The translations under genes were made by a program, and so were the position numbers. Source: Clostridiales bacterium (GTDB lineage: Bacteria; Bacillota; Clostridia; Lachnospirales; Lachnospiraceae). From it: a DNA stretch of 62,586 nt. Below the pieces are notes generated by a model. The model made no database searches. It saw nothing but the letters and a program-made list of their open reading frames with translations, and was not told the origin of the DNA. Below, piece by piece: positions 44,297 to 54,603 of the stretch (the first letter of the stretch is position 1; the number at the start of each line of letters is the position of its first letter). The stretch is taken from NCBI GenBank assembly GCA_012519695.1, contig JAAYPT010000089.1, positions 1 to 62,586 on the forward strand. Direction: 5' to 3'.

Positions 44297-45637
44297 TTAT
44301 TTGTTGCTTCTTCTCCAAATATGCATCTTTTCAGCTTCTTTGATTAACTCATCTCTGAAGTCAGGATGTGCAACAGAGATAATCTTTTCACATTTCTGCC
44401 AAGCAGATAATCCCTTTAAGTTAACCTTACCATATTCGGTTACCAGATAGTGAATGTTTGCACGAGTATCGGTAACAACAGAACCTGGATGAAGAGTAGG
44501 AAGAATTCTGGACTTCACTTCACCATCCTTTGTTGTAAAGGTAGAAGAACAGCAGATAAAGCTCTTACCACCATTAGAAAGGTATGCACCAAGTACAAAG
44601 TCTAACTGTCCGCCTGCACCACTGATATGTTTGATACCGGAAGTTTCAGAACTTACTTGACCAAATAAGTCAATATCTACAGCATTGTTAATGGACATGA
44701 AGTTATCTAAAGCAGCGATAGAACGGATGTCATTTGTATAACTTACAGGTGCACTACACAATTCAGGGTTTTCATCTAAGTAATCATACATCTTTTTGGT
44801 ACCGGCACCAAAACCATAAGTCTGGCGATAACGGTCGATATTCTTCTTAGAACCGTTGATTTTTCCGGCTTTGGCGATGTCTACGAAAGCATCAACATAC
44901 ATTTCAGTATGTACACCTAAATCTTTTAAATCAGATTCGGCAATCATAGAACCAACAGCGTTTGGCATTCCGCCAATTCCAAGTTGCAGACAGGCACCAT
45001 TTGGAATCTCTTCTACGATTAATTTTGCAACAGCCTTGTCTACGTCAGTAGCTGCTCCGCCACCGCCAAGTTCGCCGATTGCAGGATTCTCGCCTTCTAC
45101 AATAAAGTCTACTTTGGAAATATGGATACCGTTTTCAAAACCACCTAAACAACGAGGCATGTTTTCATTTACTTCTACGATGATTTTCTGAGATGTTTCA
45201 CATACTGCAGCAAGGTGAGAAGCATTTGGTCCAAAGTTAAAGTAACCATGCTTATCCATTGGTGCAACCTGGAACATTGCTACGTTGTTTTTAGTATCTG
45301 ATTCACGGTAATAACGTGGTAATTCAGAGTAACGAATTGGAGCATAAAAAGCACAGCCACGGTTGATTAATCTACGTTCAATACCGGACATATGCCAAGA
45401 GTTCCAAGTAAAGTGTTCACCGGCATCTTCACGTTCAAATACTGCCAGTGGTTTTAAAAGAATACCGCCACGAAGATTTACGTTCTTCAGTTCGTCAGTA
45501 CGTTTTGCCAGTGCTTTGTCTAAAGCGTCAGGTGTTCCGGTACACCATCCATAATCTACCCAGTCACCTGAATTGATGACTTTTACAGCTTCCTCAGCAG
45601 ATACAAGTTTCTGCTGGTATTCCTGATTGAAATCCAT
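44297..45637 (-). CDS. but: Butyryl-CoA:acetate CoA-transferase (acetyl-CoA hydrolase/transferase family)
   Basis: This 446-residue enzyme closely follows the But family of gut butyrate producers: [68 protein letters not shown] and [17 protein letters not shown]. The catalytic glutamate is likely in GQVSSETSG. It moves CoA from butyryl-CoA to acetate in the last step of butyrate formation. 4-hydroxybutyrate or propionate CoA-transferase activity is the main alternative. Monocistronic with AGGGAGG before ATG 45637. Confidence 0.85.
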   Translation of the reverse strand: MDFNQEYQQKLVSAEEAVKVINSGDWVDYGWCTGTPDALDKALAKRTDELKNVNLRGGILLKPLAVFEREDAGEHFTWNSWHMSGIERRLINRGCAFYAPIRYSELPRYYRESDTKNNVAMFQVAPMDKHGYFNFGPNASHLAAVCETSQKIIVEVNENMPRCLGGFENGIHISKVDFIVEGENPAIGELGGGGAATDVDKAVAKLIVEEIPNGACLQLGIGGMPNAVGSMIAESDLKDLGVHTEMYVDAFVDIAKAGKINGSKKNIDRYRQTYGFGAGTKKMYDYLDENPELCSAPVSYTNDIRSIAALDNFMSINNAVDIDLFGQVSSETSGIKHISGAGGQLDFVLGAYLSNGGKSFICCSSTFTTKDGEVKSRILPTLHPGSVVTDTRANIHYLVTEYGKVNLKGLSAWQKCEKIISVAHPDFRDELIKEAEKMHIWRRSNK

Positions 45638-45881
45638 GATATGACCTCCCTAGAAAATTAAGATTGTTAAATTTGTAACATACTTGTATATTAACACCTT
45701 TCGCCTTAAGGGTCAATAAGGGAGCGAGAGTAAAATACTTAAAATCCATGGAAAAATATAGCAAAATACTGGGAAAATCATAAAAAAATATGGAAGAAAA
45801 AGGCGAAATATATTATAATATGGAAGATAAAGGGAAAAAACCGTAAACAATTTTGGATGGTTGACCTGTAAGGAGGAAAAT

Positions 45882-47375
45882 ATGGAAGAAAAGAGTAAAT
45901 TTCGATTTAACAATGAAAGTGAAAGATATCATGTATTAAATCGACTTTTTGTACTAGCCACAGATGCACTAATGGTGATTTTCTTAATATTCTTGTGGTT
46001 AAAGTTTGCTATGAAGAGCATGTCGCTTTCGATAGCAATAGAAAATACAGTAGTTATTTTAGTTGCAACGCTTATCAATGCAATTATATTTTTTGGTAAG
46101 AAAGATCATAAGCAATTAAAAACAATTATTTCAGTAGAAATAGGTTTAGAAGTATTCCTTTTGGGGGCGCAGACAGATGCAGGCTTTCTTGGTTTGGCAC
46201 TGATTTGTGCACTGGCAGTACAGATCCCATACTATGATAAAAAGAAATATTTAGTAACGGTTCTTGTTTACGGGGTATTATATATGATAATCGAGATACT
46301 TCAGAGTGTAACAGGAAAGTCTACGCAGGATGTAGGAGCATTTTGTTCCGTGCTGTTGATGTTAGGAGCTTTTTATGTGCTGATTCGTGAAGGAACAATT
46401 TCAAGAGAATTTAGCGAACATGCTTTGGGAACAGTGAAAGAGCAAGGGGAAAAGCAGAAAGAAATGTTAGAAGATATTGTTTCTATTTCCCAAACAGTAA
46501 AAGAAGAATCTGATAAAAGTACGGATATGGTAAATAGCCTTGTAGAAACAACACAAACAGTTACCAGCAGTATGCAGGAGATTTCCTCTGCAACCAATTT
46601 AACTGCACAAAATATTGAAGAACAGAACAATATGACCCAGAGTATTCAAGAGGCAATTGATATGACAGGGGAAAGCTCCAAAAAGATGGTAAATATTGCC
46701 ACAGAGTCCAATCAAAGCATTCAAGAAAATATGCAGGTAATGGAGAGCCTGAAAGAACAATCTGCACAGATTGCCAATACCAATAGTCAGGTAACGGAAT
46801 CCATGGAGCGACTTCAGAATAAGACAAAAGAAGTGGAAAATATAGCAGGAATGATTCTGAATATTTCCAGTCAGACCAACTTATTAGCATTAAATGCATC
46901 CATTGAAAGTGCAAGAGCAGGAGAAGCGGGAAGAGGATTTGCAGTAGTAGCAGAGCAGATACGTCAATTAGCGGAACAGACCAGAAGTTCCACAGAAGAG
47001 ATTACCAGAATTATTAATGAATTAAATGAAAATGCCAATGAAGTGGTTATTTCCGTAGAAAGTTCTGTAGGGGCAACTGAGAGTCAGAATGAAATGATTT
47101 TATCTGCAGTGGAGACATTTGAAAAATTAAATTCCAACATGGTAGCGTTAATCGGAAATATACAGGAAATGGATGAAAGAATTACTAATTTATCCGATTC
47201 CAACAATAAGATTGTGGAAAATATTTCGCAGCTTTCTGCAACTACAGAAGAAGTAACTGCAAGTGCAGAACAGGCAAGTAATATGAGTGTACAGAATCTG
47301 GAATTTGCCCAGCAGGCAAAGGACGCAATTGACCAAATTAAAAGCACAGCAGATAATTTGGAACAATACATTTAA
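45882..47375 (+). CDS. Methyl-accepting chemotaxis protein with multi-helix membrane sensor
   Basis: This 497-residue receptor has about six N-terminal membrane helices (residues 22-185), then a coiled cytoplasmic signalling domain. The hairpin tip reads [46 protein letters not shown]. The sensor part lacks a large outer domain, so it may sense membrane state or energy rather than a soluble ligand. ATG 45882 uses AAGGAGG; the longer frame has no site. A TATAAT at 45814 may be its -10 box. It implies chemotaxis or type IV-like motility. Confidence 0.93.
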   Translation: MEEKSKFRFNNESERYHVLNRLFVLATDALMVIFLIFLWLKFAMKSMSLSIAIENTVVILVATLINAIIFFGKKDHKQLKTIISVEIGLEVFLLGAQTDAGFLGLALICALAVQIPYYDKKKYLVTVLVYGVLYMIIEILQSVTGKSTQDVGAFCSVLLMLGAFYVLIREGTISREFSEHALGTVKEQGEKQKEMLEDIVSISQTVKEESDKSTDMVNSLVETTQTVTSSMQEISSATNLTAQNIEEQNNMTQSIQEAIDMTGESSKKMVNIATESNQSIQENMQVMESLKEQSAQIANTNSQVTESMERLQNKTKEVENIAGMILNISSQTNLLALNASIESARAGEAGRGFAVVAEQIRQLAEQTRSSTEEITRIINELNENANEVVISVESSVGATESQNEMILSAVETFEKLNSNMVALIGNIQEMDERITNLSDSNNKIVENISQLSATTEEVTASAEQASNMSVQNLEFAQQAKDAIDQIKSTADNLEQYI

Positions 47376-47393
47376 AAAATATAAAAAAAGGTA

Positions 47394-47422
47394 TTGACAA
47401 TTGTGTAAAAAACAGATAAAAT
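47394..47422 (+). promoter_or_regulatory. tRNA cluster promoter
   Basis: TTGACA (47394-47399) and TAAAAT (47417-47422) are 17 bp apart, about 25 bp before the first tRNA. Confidence 0.8.
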
Positions 47423-47446
47423 AATACCGTTGCTGAAACGCAGCGG

Positions 47447-47519
<73 letters not shown>

Positions 47520-47523
47520 CTCC

Positions 47524-47594
47524 GCGGGTGTAGTTCAATGGTAGAACACCAGCCTTCCAAGCTGGATACGTGGGTTCGATTCCCATCACCCGCT
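47524..47594 (+). tRNA. tRNA-Gly (anticodon TCC)
   Basis: The acceptor GCGGGTG pairs with CACCCGC. The anticodon stem CCAGC/GCTGG encloses loop CTTCCAA. The T arm GGTTCGATTCC is standard. Confidence 0.95.
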
Positions 47595-47632
47595 TATAAT
47601 ATGAGATACATTGTATTTCGTATGTTATATAT

Positions 47633-47705
47633 GCGATAGTGGCGTAGTTGGTAACGCGCGACCTTGCCAAGGTCGAGACCGCGGGTTCGAGCCCCGTCTA
47701 TCGCT
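47633..47705 (+). tRNA. tRNA-Gly (anticodon GCC)
   Basis: The acceptor GCGATAG pairs with CTATCGC. The anticodon stem CGACC/GGTCG encloses loop TTGCCAA. The T arm is GGTTCGAGCCC. Confidence 0.9.
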
Positions 47706-47709
47706 CTAA

Positions 47710-47742
47710 TAGAACTTAGTAACCGCTAAGTTCTATTTTTTT
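47710..47742 (+). terminator. Terminator of the tRNA cluster
   Basis: TAGAACTTAG and CTAAGTTCTA form a perfect 10-bp stem with a 6-nt loop, followed by seven T residues. Confidence 0.95.
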
Positions 47743-47845
47743 GTTTTGTAGCATTTCAATTTTTTTTATAATATGTTAAAATAAAAATCAGAATAAAAGA
47801 TACTTGAGAGAAAAGAATGAGAGAGTAATCGGGAGGAATTGCAAT

Positions 47846-48889
47846 ATGCGGTATATGCCCATATCTAGAATAGAAGAAGGGATGGCGCTTGGCCAGGATA
47901 TATATGATGGAGAGGGAAGATTGATTCTTGGTAAGCATTTGATACTAAATGACGAATATATCCGTAATTTATCTAGTCTTGGATTTCCGGGAATTTATAT
48001 TGATGATGAATTTTCGGAAGATTTAATTATTCCGCAGGTGATTCGGCCAGAGGTAAAGAGGGAAGCATTAAAGAAAGTACATGACTTATTTTTGGAAAAT
48101 CCGACTTTACCAATGGAGCAGCAGAACTTGCAAAAAGTTGTCATGGACGTTATGGAAGACGTATTAAATAATGGCGATGTTATGTGTAATATGTTGGATG
48201 TCAAGACATATGATGATTATACCTATTTCCATTCTGTAAATGTAGCGGTATTGTCAGCAATGATTGGTGCCGCATGTAATATGAATCAGACGGAATTAAA
48301 TATTCTTACCACAGCAGCAATGCTTCACGATGTAGGAAAACGTTTTTTGGAAAAAGATATTTTATGTGCGCAAAGAGAACTTACCGAAGAAGAACGAGAA
48401 CAGATCAAACAGCATCCGAAGTTAGGATATGAGTTTTTAAAGGATAATTTTGAATTTTCCAGTCATGTTTATACAGCGGTATTACAACATCATGAGTGGT
48501 ACAACGGTGGTGGCTATCCACAGCAAAAGTCAGGAACAGAGATTTCGATTTATGCGCGCATTATTAAGTTGGTGGATGTATATGATGCATTGACTTCTAA
48601 GGTACCATACCATGAAGCAGTATCGCCTTCCGAAGCGGTAGAATATATCATGGCGAATGCAGGAGCAGAATTTGACCCGGAATTGGTAAATATTTTTATG
48701 CGAAAGATTTCAGTATATCCGGTGGGGTGTGAGGTAGAACTTTCGGATGGAAGAACAGCAGTGGTTATGGAGAACTACCGAGACTTTATTTTAAGACCGA
48801 AGGTAAAAGTAATACCGGATGGACAGATTATTGATTTGAAATCGGATGAAAAGGCAAGGTGCTTGACGATATTAGAACTTTTAATGTAG
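47846..48889 (+). CDS. HD-GYP domain protein (probable cyclic-di-GMP phosphodiesterase)
   Basis: This 347-residue protein has a short N-terminal DUF3391-like part (MRYMPISRIEEGMALGQDIYDG). It is followed by an HD-GYP domain with HSVNVAVLSAMIG, the HD pair in AAMLHDVGKRFL, then LQHHEWYNGGGYPQ and VDVYDALTSKVPYHEA. All metal ligands of HD-GYP enzymes appear intact. It likely degrades cyclic-di-GMP, tying in with the chemotaxis receptor. ATG 47846 follows GGGAGGAA. Confidence 0.9.
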   Translation: MRYMPISRIEEGMALGQDIYDGEGRLILGKHLILNDEYIRNLSSLGFPGIYIDDEFSEDLIIPQVIRPEVKREALKKVHDLFLENPTLPMEQQNLQKVVMDVMEDVLNNGDVMCNMLDVKTYDDYTYFHSVNVAVLSAMIGAACNMNQTELNILTTAAMLHDVGKRFLEKDILCAQRELTEEEREQIKQHPKLGYEFLKDNFEFSSHVYTAVLQHHEWYNGGGYPQQKSGTEISIYARIIKLVDVYDALTSKVPYHEAVSPSEAVEYIMANAGAEFDPELVNIFMRKISVYPVGCEVELSDGRTAVVMENYRDFILRPKVKVIPDGQIIDLKSDEKARCLTILELLM

Positions 48890-48932
48890 AATAGGGAACA
48901 AACGAGGGAATTTACAACAGGATGGTGAAAGT

Positions 48933-49508
48933 GTGGCAGCACAGATTAAGGAGACCATAGATATACTACTGGCAGAGAGCTTTAAGGAGTTAGCATGCCA
49001 GCAGCCTATTGAAAAAATTACAATCAAGGAAATTACAGACAAAGCAGGGGTTATCCGACCAACCTTTTATAACCATTTTCAAGATAAGTATGAATTATTA
49101 GAGTGGATTATTAAGAAACAGATATTAGAGCCAATTCGGCCATTGATACTTGCGGGGATGGTAGATGAAGGATTGGTATTGATGTTTACTACGATAGAAA
49201 AGGAGAAGGAATTCTATAGTAGAGCAGCACGATTAGAAGGACAGAATTCTTTCGAGGGTATCGTAAAGAGATGTATTTTACAGACGTTATCCGAGGCATT
49301 GCAGGCGGAGCACCCAAGACAACATTCTAAAAGGGGGAAATACCCATGGTTAAATGCCAAGAATGTGGCAGAGTTCTATGCCCAGTCTATGTGTTTTGTT
49401 GTAATTGACTGGATAAAGGGTGGAATGAGCATTACACCAAGAGAGATTACAGATGTCTATAATTACATCATGTCAACCCCGATGAATGAAGTATTGAAGG
49501 AATTGTAA
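48933..49508 (+). CDS. TetR-family regulator (DhaS-like C-terminal domain)
   Basis: This 191-residue protein has a TetR helix-turn-helix (ITIKEITDKAGVIRPTFYNHFQDKYELLEWI). Its C-terminal part resembles the TetR_C_8/DhaS-like type (FYAQSMCFVVIDWIKGGMSITPREI). The start is GTG 48933 after AGGATGG. It stands before an MMPL exporter and heptad-repeat protein gene pair; such TetR genes usually repress them. A palindrome at 49573-49591 is the likely operator. Confidence 0.88.
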   Translation: MAAQIKETIDILLAESFKELACQQPIEKITIKEITDKAGVIRPTFYNHFQDKYELLEWIIKKQILEPIRPLILAGMVDEGLVLMFTTIEKEKEFYSRAARLEGQNSFEGIVKRCILQTLSEALQAEHPRQHSKRGKYPWLNAKNVAEFYAQSMCFVVIDWIKGGMSITPREITDVYNYIMSTPMNEVLKEL

Positions 49509-49572
49509 GGTGTATGTGAAGAATATACACTTCGGTATATGTGTAAAAAGTAAAACGACAAATCTATAAAAA

Positions 49573-49591
49573 TGTATAATTGAATTATACA
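49573..49591. promoter_or_regulatory. Candidate TetR operator before the MMPL operon
   Basis: TGTATAATT and AATTATACA flank a central G, a perfect 19-bp palindrome that includes a TATAAT -10-like box. It lies 64 bp after the TetR gene. Confidence 0.55.
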
Positions 49592-49600
49592 GCCGGGAAA

Positions 49601-49633
49601 GATTGAATATGTATTTATTCAGTCTTTTTTTTT
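49601..49633 (+). terminator. Terminator/attenuator upstream of the MMPL gene
   Basis: GATTGAATA pairs with TATTCAGTC (one G-T pair) and is followed by nine T residues. It ends the TetR transcript or, if transcription starts at the palindrome's -10 box, would lie in the MMPL leader. Confidence 0.75.
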
Positions 49634-49672
49634 ATACTTTACCATAGAAAAAAAGAAAGAGAGTGTGAGCAA

Positions 49673-51757
49673 ATGATTAAATTTGGAAAAAAAGTCGTTA
49701 AATTCAGAATACCAATTCTGATTATCAGTTTCTTGTTGCTGATACCGGCTACCTTTGGATATGTAAACACCAGAATTAATTATGATATTTTATCCTATCT
49801 GCCGGGCGACATTGAAACAATGAAAGGGCAGGATATTCTGCTGGATGAATTTGGAACAGGCGCATTTTCCTTGTGTGTAGTACAGGGGATGGACGAAAAA
49901 GATGTAGTTTCGTTGGAAGAACAAATGCGGGAAGTAGAACATGTAAAGGATGTTCTTTGGTATGATTCCCTTGCAGATATTTCTATTCCAATGGATATTT
50001 TACCGGATGAAGTAAAAGATGCATTTAATAATGAAGAGAAAAACAGTACTTTGATGATTGTTACTTTTGATACATCTATGTCAGCAGATGAGACATTGGA
50101 TGCAATCCAAGAGATAAGAGGTCTTACAAAGAATCAATGCTTCTTAAGTGGTATGTCAGCTACCGTAACCGATATCAAGAAGATTTGTAACAGCGAGGCT
50201 GTTATGTATGTAGTAATTGCGGCTGGCTTATCTGCAATCGTATTAGCATTGACTATGGATTCTTTCCTGGTTCCGGTATTCTTCTTATTAAGTATCGGAA
50301 TGGCAATCCTATATAACTTAGGAACGAACTTTGTGAGCGGAGAAATTTCCTTTATTACACAGGCGTTGGCAGCGGTATTGCAGTTGGCGGTAACCATGGA
50401 TTACTCCATTTTCCTGTGGCATAGTTATCAAGAGAATCAGGAACGATTCCCGGGAGATAAAAATCGTGCCATGGCACATGCAATTTCCAATACCATTACT
50501 TCAGTAGTGGGAAGTTCTATAACAACAGTGGCTGGTTTCGTGGCAATGTGCTTTATGACATTTACTCTTGGTATGGACCTTGGTATTGTTATGGCAAAAG
50601 GTGTAGTAATCGGTGTAATCGCATGTGTAACAATTTTACCAGCAATGATTCTTGTATTTGACAAGGCAATTGAAAAAACAAAACATAGAGCAATTATTCC
50701 GGATTTAGGAAAAATCGGAAACTTTGTAACAAAGAAATATGTAGTATTTATCGTTCTGTTTTTAGTAATATTAGGACCTGCATTATATGGATATACACAC
50801 AACGAAGTATATTATGACTTAGCAGGAACTTTGCCGGATGACCTGGAAAGTGTACAGGCAAACAACAAATTGGAAGAAGACTTTGATATGGGCGCAACCG
50901 ACATTATTCTTGCAGATAGCAATCTGTCCGCAAAAGACGCATCTGCAATGATTGATGAAATCAAGAATCTTGATGGTGTAGCCTTGGTATTAGGAAAAGA
51001 TGCTTTGATTGGACCGGCAATTCCTACAGAGATGATTCCGGACGATATGTTAAAAGATTTAGATAACGGAAAATATCAGATGATTTATGTAATGTCTGAG
51101 TATAAGACAGCATCTGATGAAGTAAATGCACAGTGTGATGCTATTAAGGAAATCATTAAGAGATATGATAAGAGTGCAATGCTCATTGGTGAAGCACCTT
51201 GTACCGAAGATTTGATTACAATTACAGATAAAGACTTTAAGACAGTAAGTACCGTATCTATCGTATTAATCTTTATCATTATTGCAGTAGTATTAAAATC
51301 AATTTCCTTACCGGTTATTCTGGTAGCAGTTATTGAATTTGCAATCTTCATTAACATGGGTATTCCGTCTTATACAGGAACGGTATTACCGTTTATTGCT
51401 TCTATTGTTATCGGAACAATTCAGTTAGGAGCAACGGTTGACTATGCAATTCTTATGACCAATAAGTATAAGAGAGCAAGAAGCAGAGGAGCAGAGAAGA
51501 GAGAAGCAATTGCAACAGCATTGAACAGTTCTTTACAGTCTATCATTGTTAGTGCATTGAGTTTCTTTGCAGCAACATTTGGTGTAGGTATTTACTCCAG
51601 TATTGATATGATTAGTTCTCTGTGTACATTGTTAGCAAGAGGAGCAATTATCAGTTTGTTCGTTGTAGCATTTGTTTTACCTGCAATGTTCATGGTATTT
51701 GATAAATTGATTCTTCATACAAGTATCGGATTTAAACCAGAAAAAAGTGAAAAATAG
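49673..51757 (+). CDS. MMPL-family RND exporter
   Basis: This 694-residue membrane protein has two repeats, each with one helix, an outer domain and five helices. Diagnostic segments are YDILSYLPGDIETMKGQDIL, QLAVTMDYSIFLWHSYQE and its repeat QLGATVDYAILMTNKYKR, where the Asp-Tyr pairs carry protons. Substrates of such proteins include lipids and hydrophobic drugs. It is followed by a heptad-repeat protein 18 bp later and preceded by a TetR gene, a common trio in Firmicutes. Confidence 0.93.
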   Translation: MIKFGKKVVKFRIPILIISFLLLIPATFGYVNTRINYDILSYLPGDIETMKGQDILLDEFGTGAFSLCVVQGMDEKDVVSLEEQMREVEHVKDVLWYDSLADISIPMDILPDEVKDAFNNEEKNSTLMIVTFDTSMSADETLDAIQEIRGLTKNQCFLSGMSATVTDIKKICNSEAVMYVVIAAGLSAIVLALTMDSFLVPVFFLLSIGMAILYNLGTNFVSGEISFITQALAAVLQLAVTMDYSIFLWHSYQENQERFPGDKNRAMAHAISNTITSVVGSSITTVAGFVAMCFMTFTLGMDLGIVMAKGVVIGVIACVTILPAMILVFDKAIEKTKHRAIIPDLGKIGNFVTKKYVVFIVLFLVILGPALYGYTHNEVYYDLAGTLPDDLESVQANNKLEEDFDMGATDIILADSNLSAKDASAMIDEIKNLDGVALVLGKDALIGPAIPTEMIPDDMLKDLDNGKYQMIYVMSEYKTASDEVNAQCDAIKEIIKRYDKSAMLIGEAPCTEDLITITDKDFKTVSTVSIVLIFIIIAVVLKSISLPVILVAVIEFAIFINMGIPSYTGTVLPFIASIVIGTIQLGATVDYAILMTNKYKRARSRGAEKREAIATALNSSLQSIIVSALSFFAATFGVGIYSSIDMISSLCTLLARGAIISLFVVAFVLPAMFMVFDKLILHTSIGFKPEKSEK

Positions 51758-51774
51758 AAAGAGAGGAAACAAAT

Positions 51775-53913
51775 ATGAAAAATGTAGAATTAAAGAAAAG
51801 ATTCAAAAATAAATATGTGATTCGTATTGCAGCAGGTGCAGTTACCATTGCTGTATTAGGAACCGGAGTTGGTGGAGCTTATGCAGTTCATGCAGAAAAG
51901 GCAAAGACAGAAGAAAGCGCAGAAACTCAGAATGCAGATGCAGATACACAAGATAGCACAAAAGATGCAGAAAACAAATTACTGAATGCATTGTCTGGAG
52001 ATGAAACACAAACAGAAGAAGCTGGAAAAGAAGAAACTGTTTATGTAGTATCTAAGGCTGATGGTACAGCAGATAACGTAATCGTAAGTGAGTGGTTAAA
52101 AAATAAAGACGGAAGCGATACCATAAAGGATGCATCCGACTTAAAGGATATTAAAAACGTAAAAGGAGACGAAACTTTTACACAGAATGGAGACGAAGTA
52201 ACCTGGGATGCCAAGGGAAATGATATTTATTATCAAGGAACTACAGATAAAGAGCTTCCAGTTACGGAAAAGATTACTTACTATCTTGATGGAAAAGAAA
52301 TGACACCGGAAGAAATTGCAGGAAAGAGCGGTAAGGTAACCATCCGTTTTAATTATACCAATAATGAAAAAACTACACAGGTTGTAGATGGAGAAGAGCA
52401 TGAAGTATATGTTCCATTTACTGTTATGACTGGAATGATTCTTCCGGAAGATTACAGTAATGTAGAAGTTACCAATGGTAAAGTAATTTCTGATGGAAGC
52501 AAGAAAGTCGTTGTAGGTGTTGCAATGCCGGGACTTAAGGATAGTTTACAGATTGAAGACGGTGATTTAGATGCGGATGTAGATATTCCGGATTATGTGG
52601 AAGTAACAGCAGATGTTGAGAACTTCTCCTTAGATATGACAATGTCTGTCATCATGAATGATTTATTGGGAAGCACAGATTTAGATGAAGCATTTGACTT
52701 AACAGACTTAGAAGACAGCATTAATACTTTATCCGATTCTTCTAAACAGTTAGTAGATGGAAGTAGTGATCTTGCAAAAGGATTAGATACATTAAAGAAT
52801 AGCATGAAGGAATTCTCCTCTGGTGTAAATACTTTAAAAGATGGTGTTACTTCTTATACAAATGGAGCTTCTGAAATCAATGCAGGTGCAGCAGCATTAG
52901 ATACCGGAATTGAATCATTAAGCCAGGGAGTATCTACTTTAACTTCTGCATTAGGAACAGCAATGAGCGACAGTGAAAAGCAGGCAGTAGCAGCACAGGC
53001 AGATGCAGCAGTAGAAAGTAATTTTGCAGGCGGTACGTCTGATGCAATCGCAGCACAGGCAGCAAGCCAGTTTGAGCAGACCATGAAGGGAAGCAAGAGC
53101 GCAGTAGAGCAACAGATTAGCAGTCAGCTTGCAGGAAGTGAATTATATACAACCATGGTAGATGCGGTATATAATCAGAAGATTTTTGAAGCATATCAGG
53201 CACAGAAAGATACAGTAGATGCTGCAATTGCAGCATATGCAGCACAAGGTGTAAACCTTTCTATTACAGATGTAGTAGAGCAGGGATATCAGGCACAGAC
53301 CGGTCACTCAATTAAGAGTGAAGTTGAGGCTGGAGTTGCTCAGAATCTTTCAGGAGCAGCAGGAACAATCGCAGATGGTGTTACAAGTGGAATTGCAGAA
53401 CTTGGAAAACAGCAGATGGGAGCAAGTGTGGCAGATGCGTGCAAGACAGCAGCCAAGACAGCAGCAGAAGCAGCAGCAGTAAGCGGTGCAGAAGGAGCAA
53501 AATCCCAAATCGCAGCACAGCTTCAGCAGTCTGGTTTGATGGAAGGTGTTGCAAAGTTAAAGAGTGGTGCAAGCCAGCTTTCAAAGGGAACTTCAACATT
53601 AGTATCTAATAACAATGCATTAGTAGGCGGTGCAAAGGCATTAGCAGAAGCAACTTCTAAATTAGCAGAAGGGGTAGACAAGTTAGAGAGTGGTTCTAAT
53701 GAGTTAACCGAAGGTATGGCAAAGTTTGATGAAGAAGGAATTCAGAAACTGGTAGATGCTTACAACGGAGATGCAAAGGAATTATTAAATAAATTGACAG
53801 CAGTAGTAGATGCCGGAAAAGAATATCAGACATTTACAAAGGTTGCAGATGGTACAAAAGGAAATGTGAAATTTATCATCCGTACAGAAGCCGTAAAAGC
53901 TGATGAGAAATAA
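51775..53913 (+). CDS. YhgE/Pip-like heptad-repeat surface protein
   Basis: This 712-residue protein has one N-terminal membrane helix or uncleaved signal (about residues 18-40, IRIAAGAVTIAVLGTGVGGAY). A beta-rich domain follows, then many copies of a Leu-x-x-Gly heptad pattern (LADGLDTL/LSKGTSTL-like) between about residues 320 and 670. An Ala/Gln/Ser-rich middle is present. Unlike full YhgE/Pip proteins it has no C-terminal membrane domain. It is the usual partner of the MMPL exporter and probably forms an extracellular coiled scaffold for it. Confidence 0.75.
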   Translation: MKNVELKKRFKNKYVIRIAAGAVTIAVLGTGVGGAYAVHAEKAKTEESAETQNADADTQDSTKDAENKLLNALSGDETQTEEAGKEETVYVVSKADGTADNVIVSEWLKNKDGSDTIKDASDLKDIKNVKGDETFTQNGDEVTWDAKGNDIYYQGTTDKELPVTEKITYYLDGKEMTPEEIAGKSGKVTIRFNYTNNEKTTQVVDGEEHEVYVPFTVMTGMILPEDYSNVEVTNGKVISDGSKKVVVGVAMPGLKDSLQIEDGDLDADVDIPDYVEVTADVENFSLDMTMSVIMNDLLGSTDLDEAFDLTDLEDSINTLSDSSKQLVDGSSDLAKGLDTLKNSMKEFSSGVNTLKDGVTSYTNGASEINAGAAALDTGIESLSQGVSTLTSALGTAMSDSEKQAVAAQADAAVESNFAGGTSDAIAAQAASQFEQTMKGSKSAVEQQISSQLAGSELYTTMVDAVYNQKIFEAYQAQKDTVDAAIAAYAAQGVNLSITDVVEQGYQAQTGHSIKSEVEAGVAQNLSGAAGTIADGVTSGIAELGKQQMGASVADACKTAAKTAAEAAAVSGAEGAKSQIAAQLQQSGLMEGVAKLKSGASQLSKGTSTLVSNNNALVGGAKALAEATSKLAEGVDKLESGSNELTEGMAKFDEEGIQKLVDAYNGDAKELLNKLTAVVDAGKEYQTFTKVADGTKGNVKFIIRTEAVKADEK

Positions 53914-53936
53914 TTATCAGACTGGAGTGCAGAGAT

Positions 53937-54518
53937 ATGAATATCGTAGAAGAACTGATAGTTTTAGCGGGAATATCGTTGGATATATTCGCAGTTATGG
54001 AGTGTCAAGGTTCCTTGATTGCTAAGGTTCAAAAGAAACATTTGGCAATTATAAGTAGTATATTAGTAGTGGGTCAGGTGTTGGCACTTGAAATTGGAAA
54101 TTTTCTTTCTGTACTTCTGCGCCGTTATCAAACTTACGATTATGAGGTTTTTCTAGAGGAAGTGCTGGCGGTGGTTATTTTCCTTGGTATGGGAGTTAGA
54201 TTATTACTGAAAGCATGGAAAAATGAGCGCATTATAGAACGAAGAGAAGAAAAACTAAATATTAAAGAGCTTGTGTATCTCTATATACGAAGTAGTGTAT
54301 TTACACTATTAGTAGGAGTTGCATTCGGATTCTTAGGATGTGGCATGTTAAGAGTATTGGTTATGGCAGTAGTGATGACAGTGGCAGTAACCATACTTGG
54401 AATGTACACCGGATATCGATTAGGGTTTGAACACAAAGTAAAAGCATATTTGGCAGGAGGAATTCTTCTGATAGCAGCCGGAATCGATGTAATCGTTAGA
54501 TATATTTTCTATATGTAG
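53937..54518 (+). CDS. Six-helix membrane protein, MntP-like
   Basis: This 193-residue protein has about six membrane helices. The first carries ISLDIFAVMECQGSLIAKVQ, which resembles the conserved Asp-containing helix of the MntP manganese exporters (DAFAVS-like), though the match is distant. Later helices include VLAVVIFLGMGVRLLLKAWK and LAGGILLIAAGIDVIVRY. It follows the heptad-repeat gene by 23 bp and is probably in the same TetR-controlled transcript. Cation export is a guess. Confidence 0.55.
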   Translation: MNIVEELIVLAGISLDIFAVMECQGSLIAKVQKKHLAIISSILVVGQVLALEIGNFLSVLLRRYQTYDYEVFLEEVLAVVIFLGMGVRLLLKAWKNERIIERREEKLNIKELVYLYIRSSVFTLLVGVAFGFLGCGMLRVLVMAVVMTVAVTILGMYTGYRLGFEHKVKAYLAGGILLIAAGIDVIVRYIFYM

Positions 54519-54546
54519 ATTAGTGTTAAAGTAAAAAATATGAAAG

Positions 54547-54586
54547 CCAAAAAGCTCCCCTGCAATTTGCAGGAGGAGCTTTTTGG
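54547..54586. terminator. Bidirectional terminator
   Basis: CCAAAAAGCTCC and GGAGCTTTTTGG enclose a second stem CTGCAA/TTGCAG. It serves convergent genes ending at 54518 and 54604. Confidence 0.92.
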
Positions 54587-54603
54587 TTGTCCGTATTGTA
54601 ATT

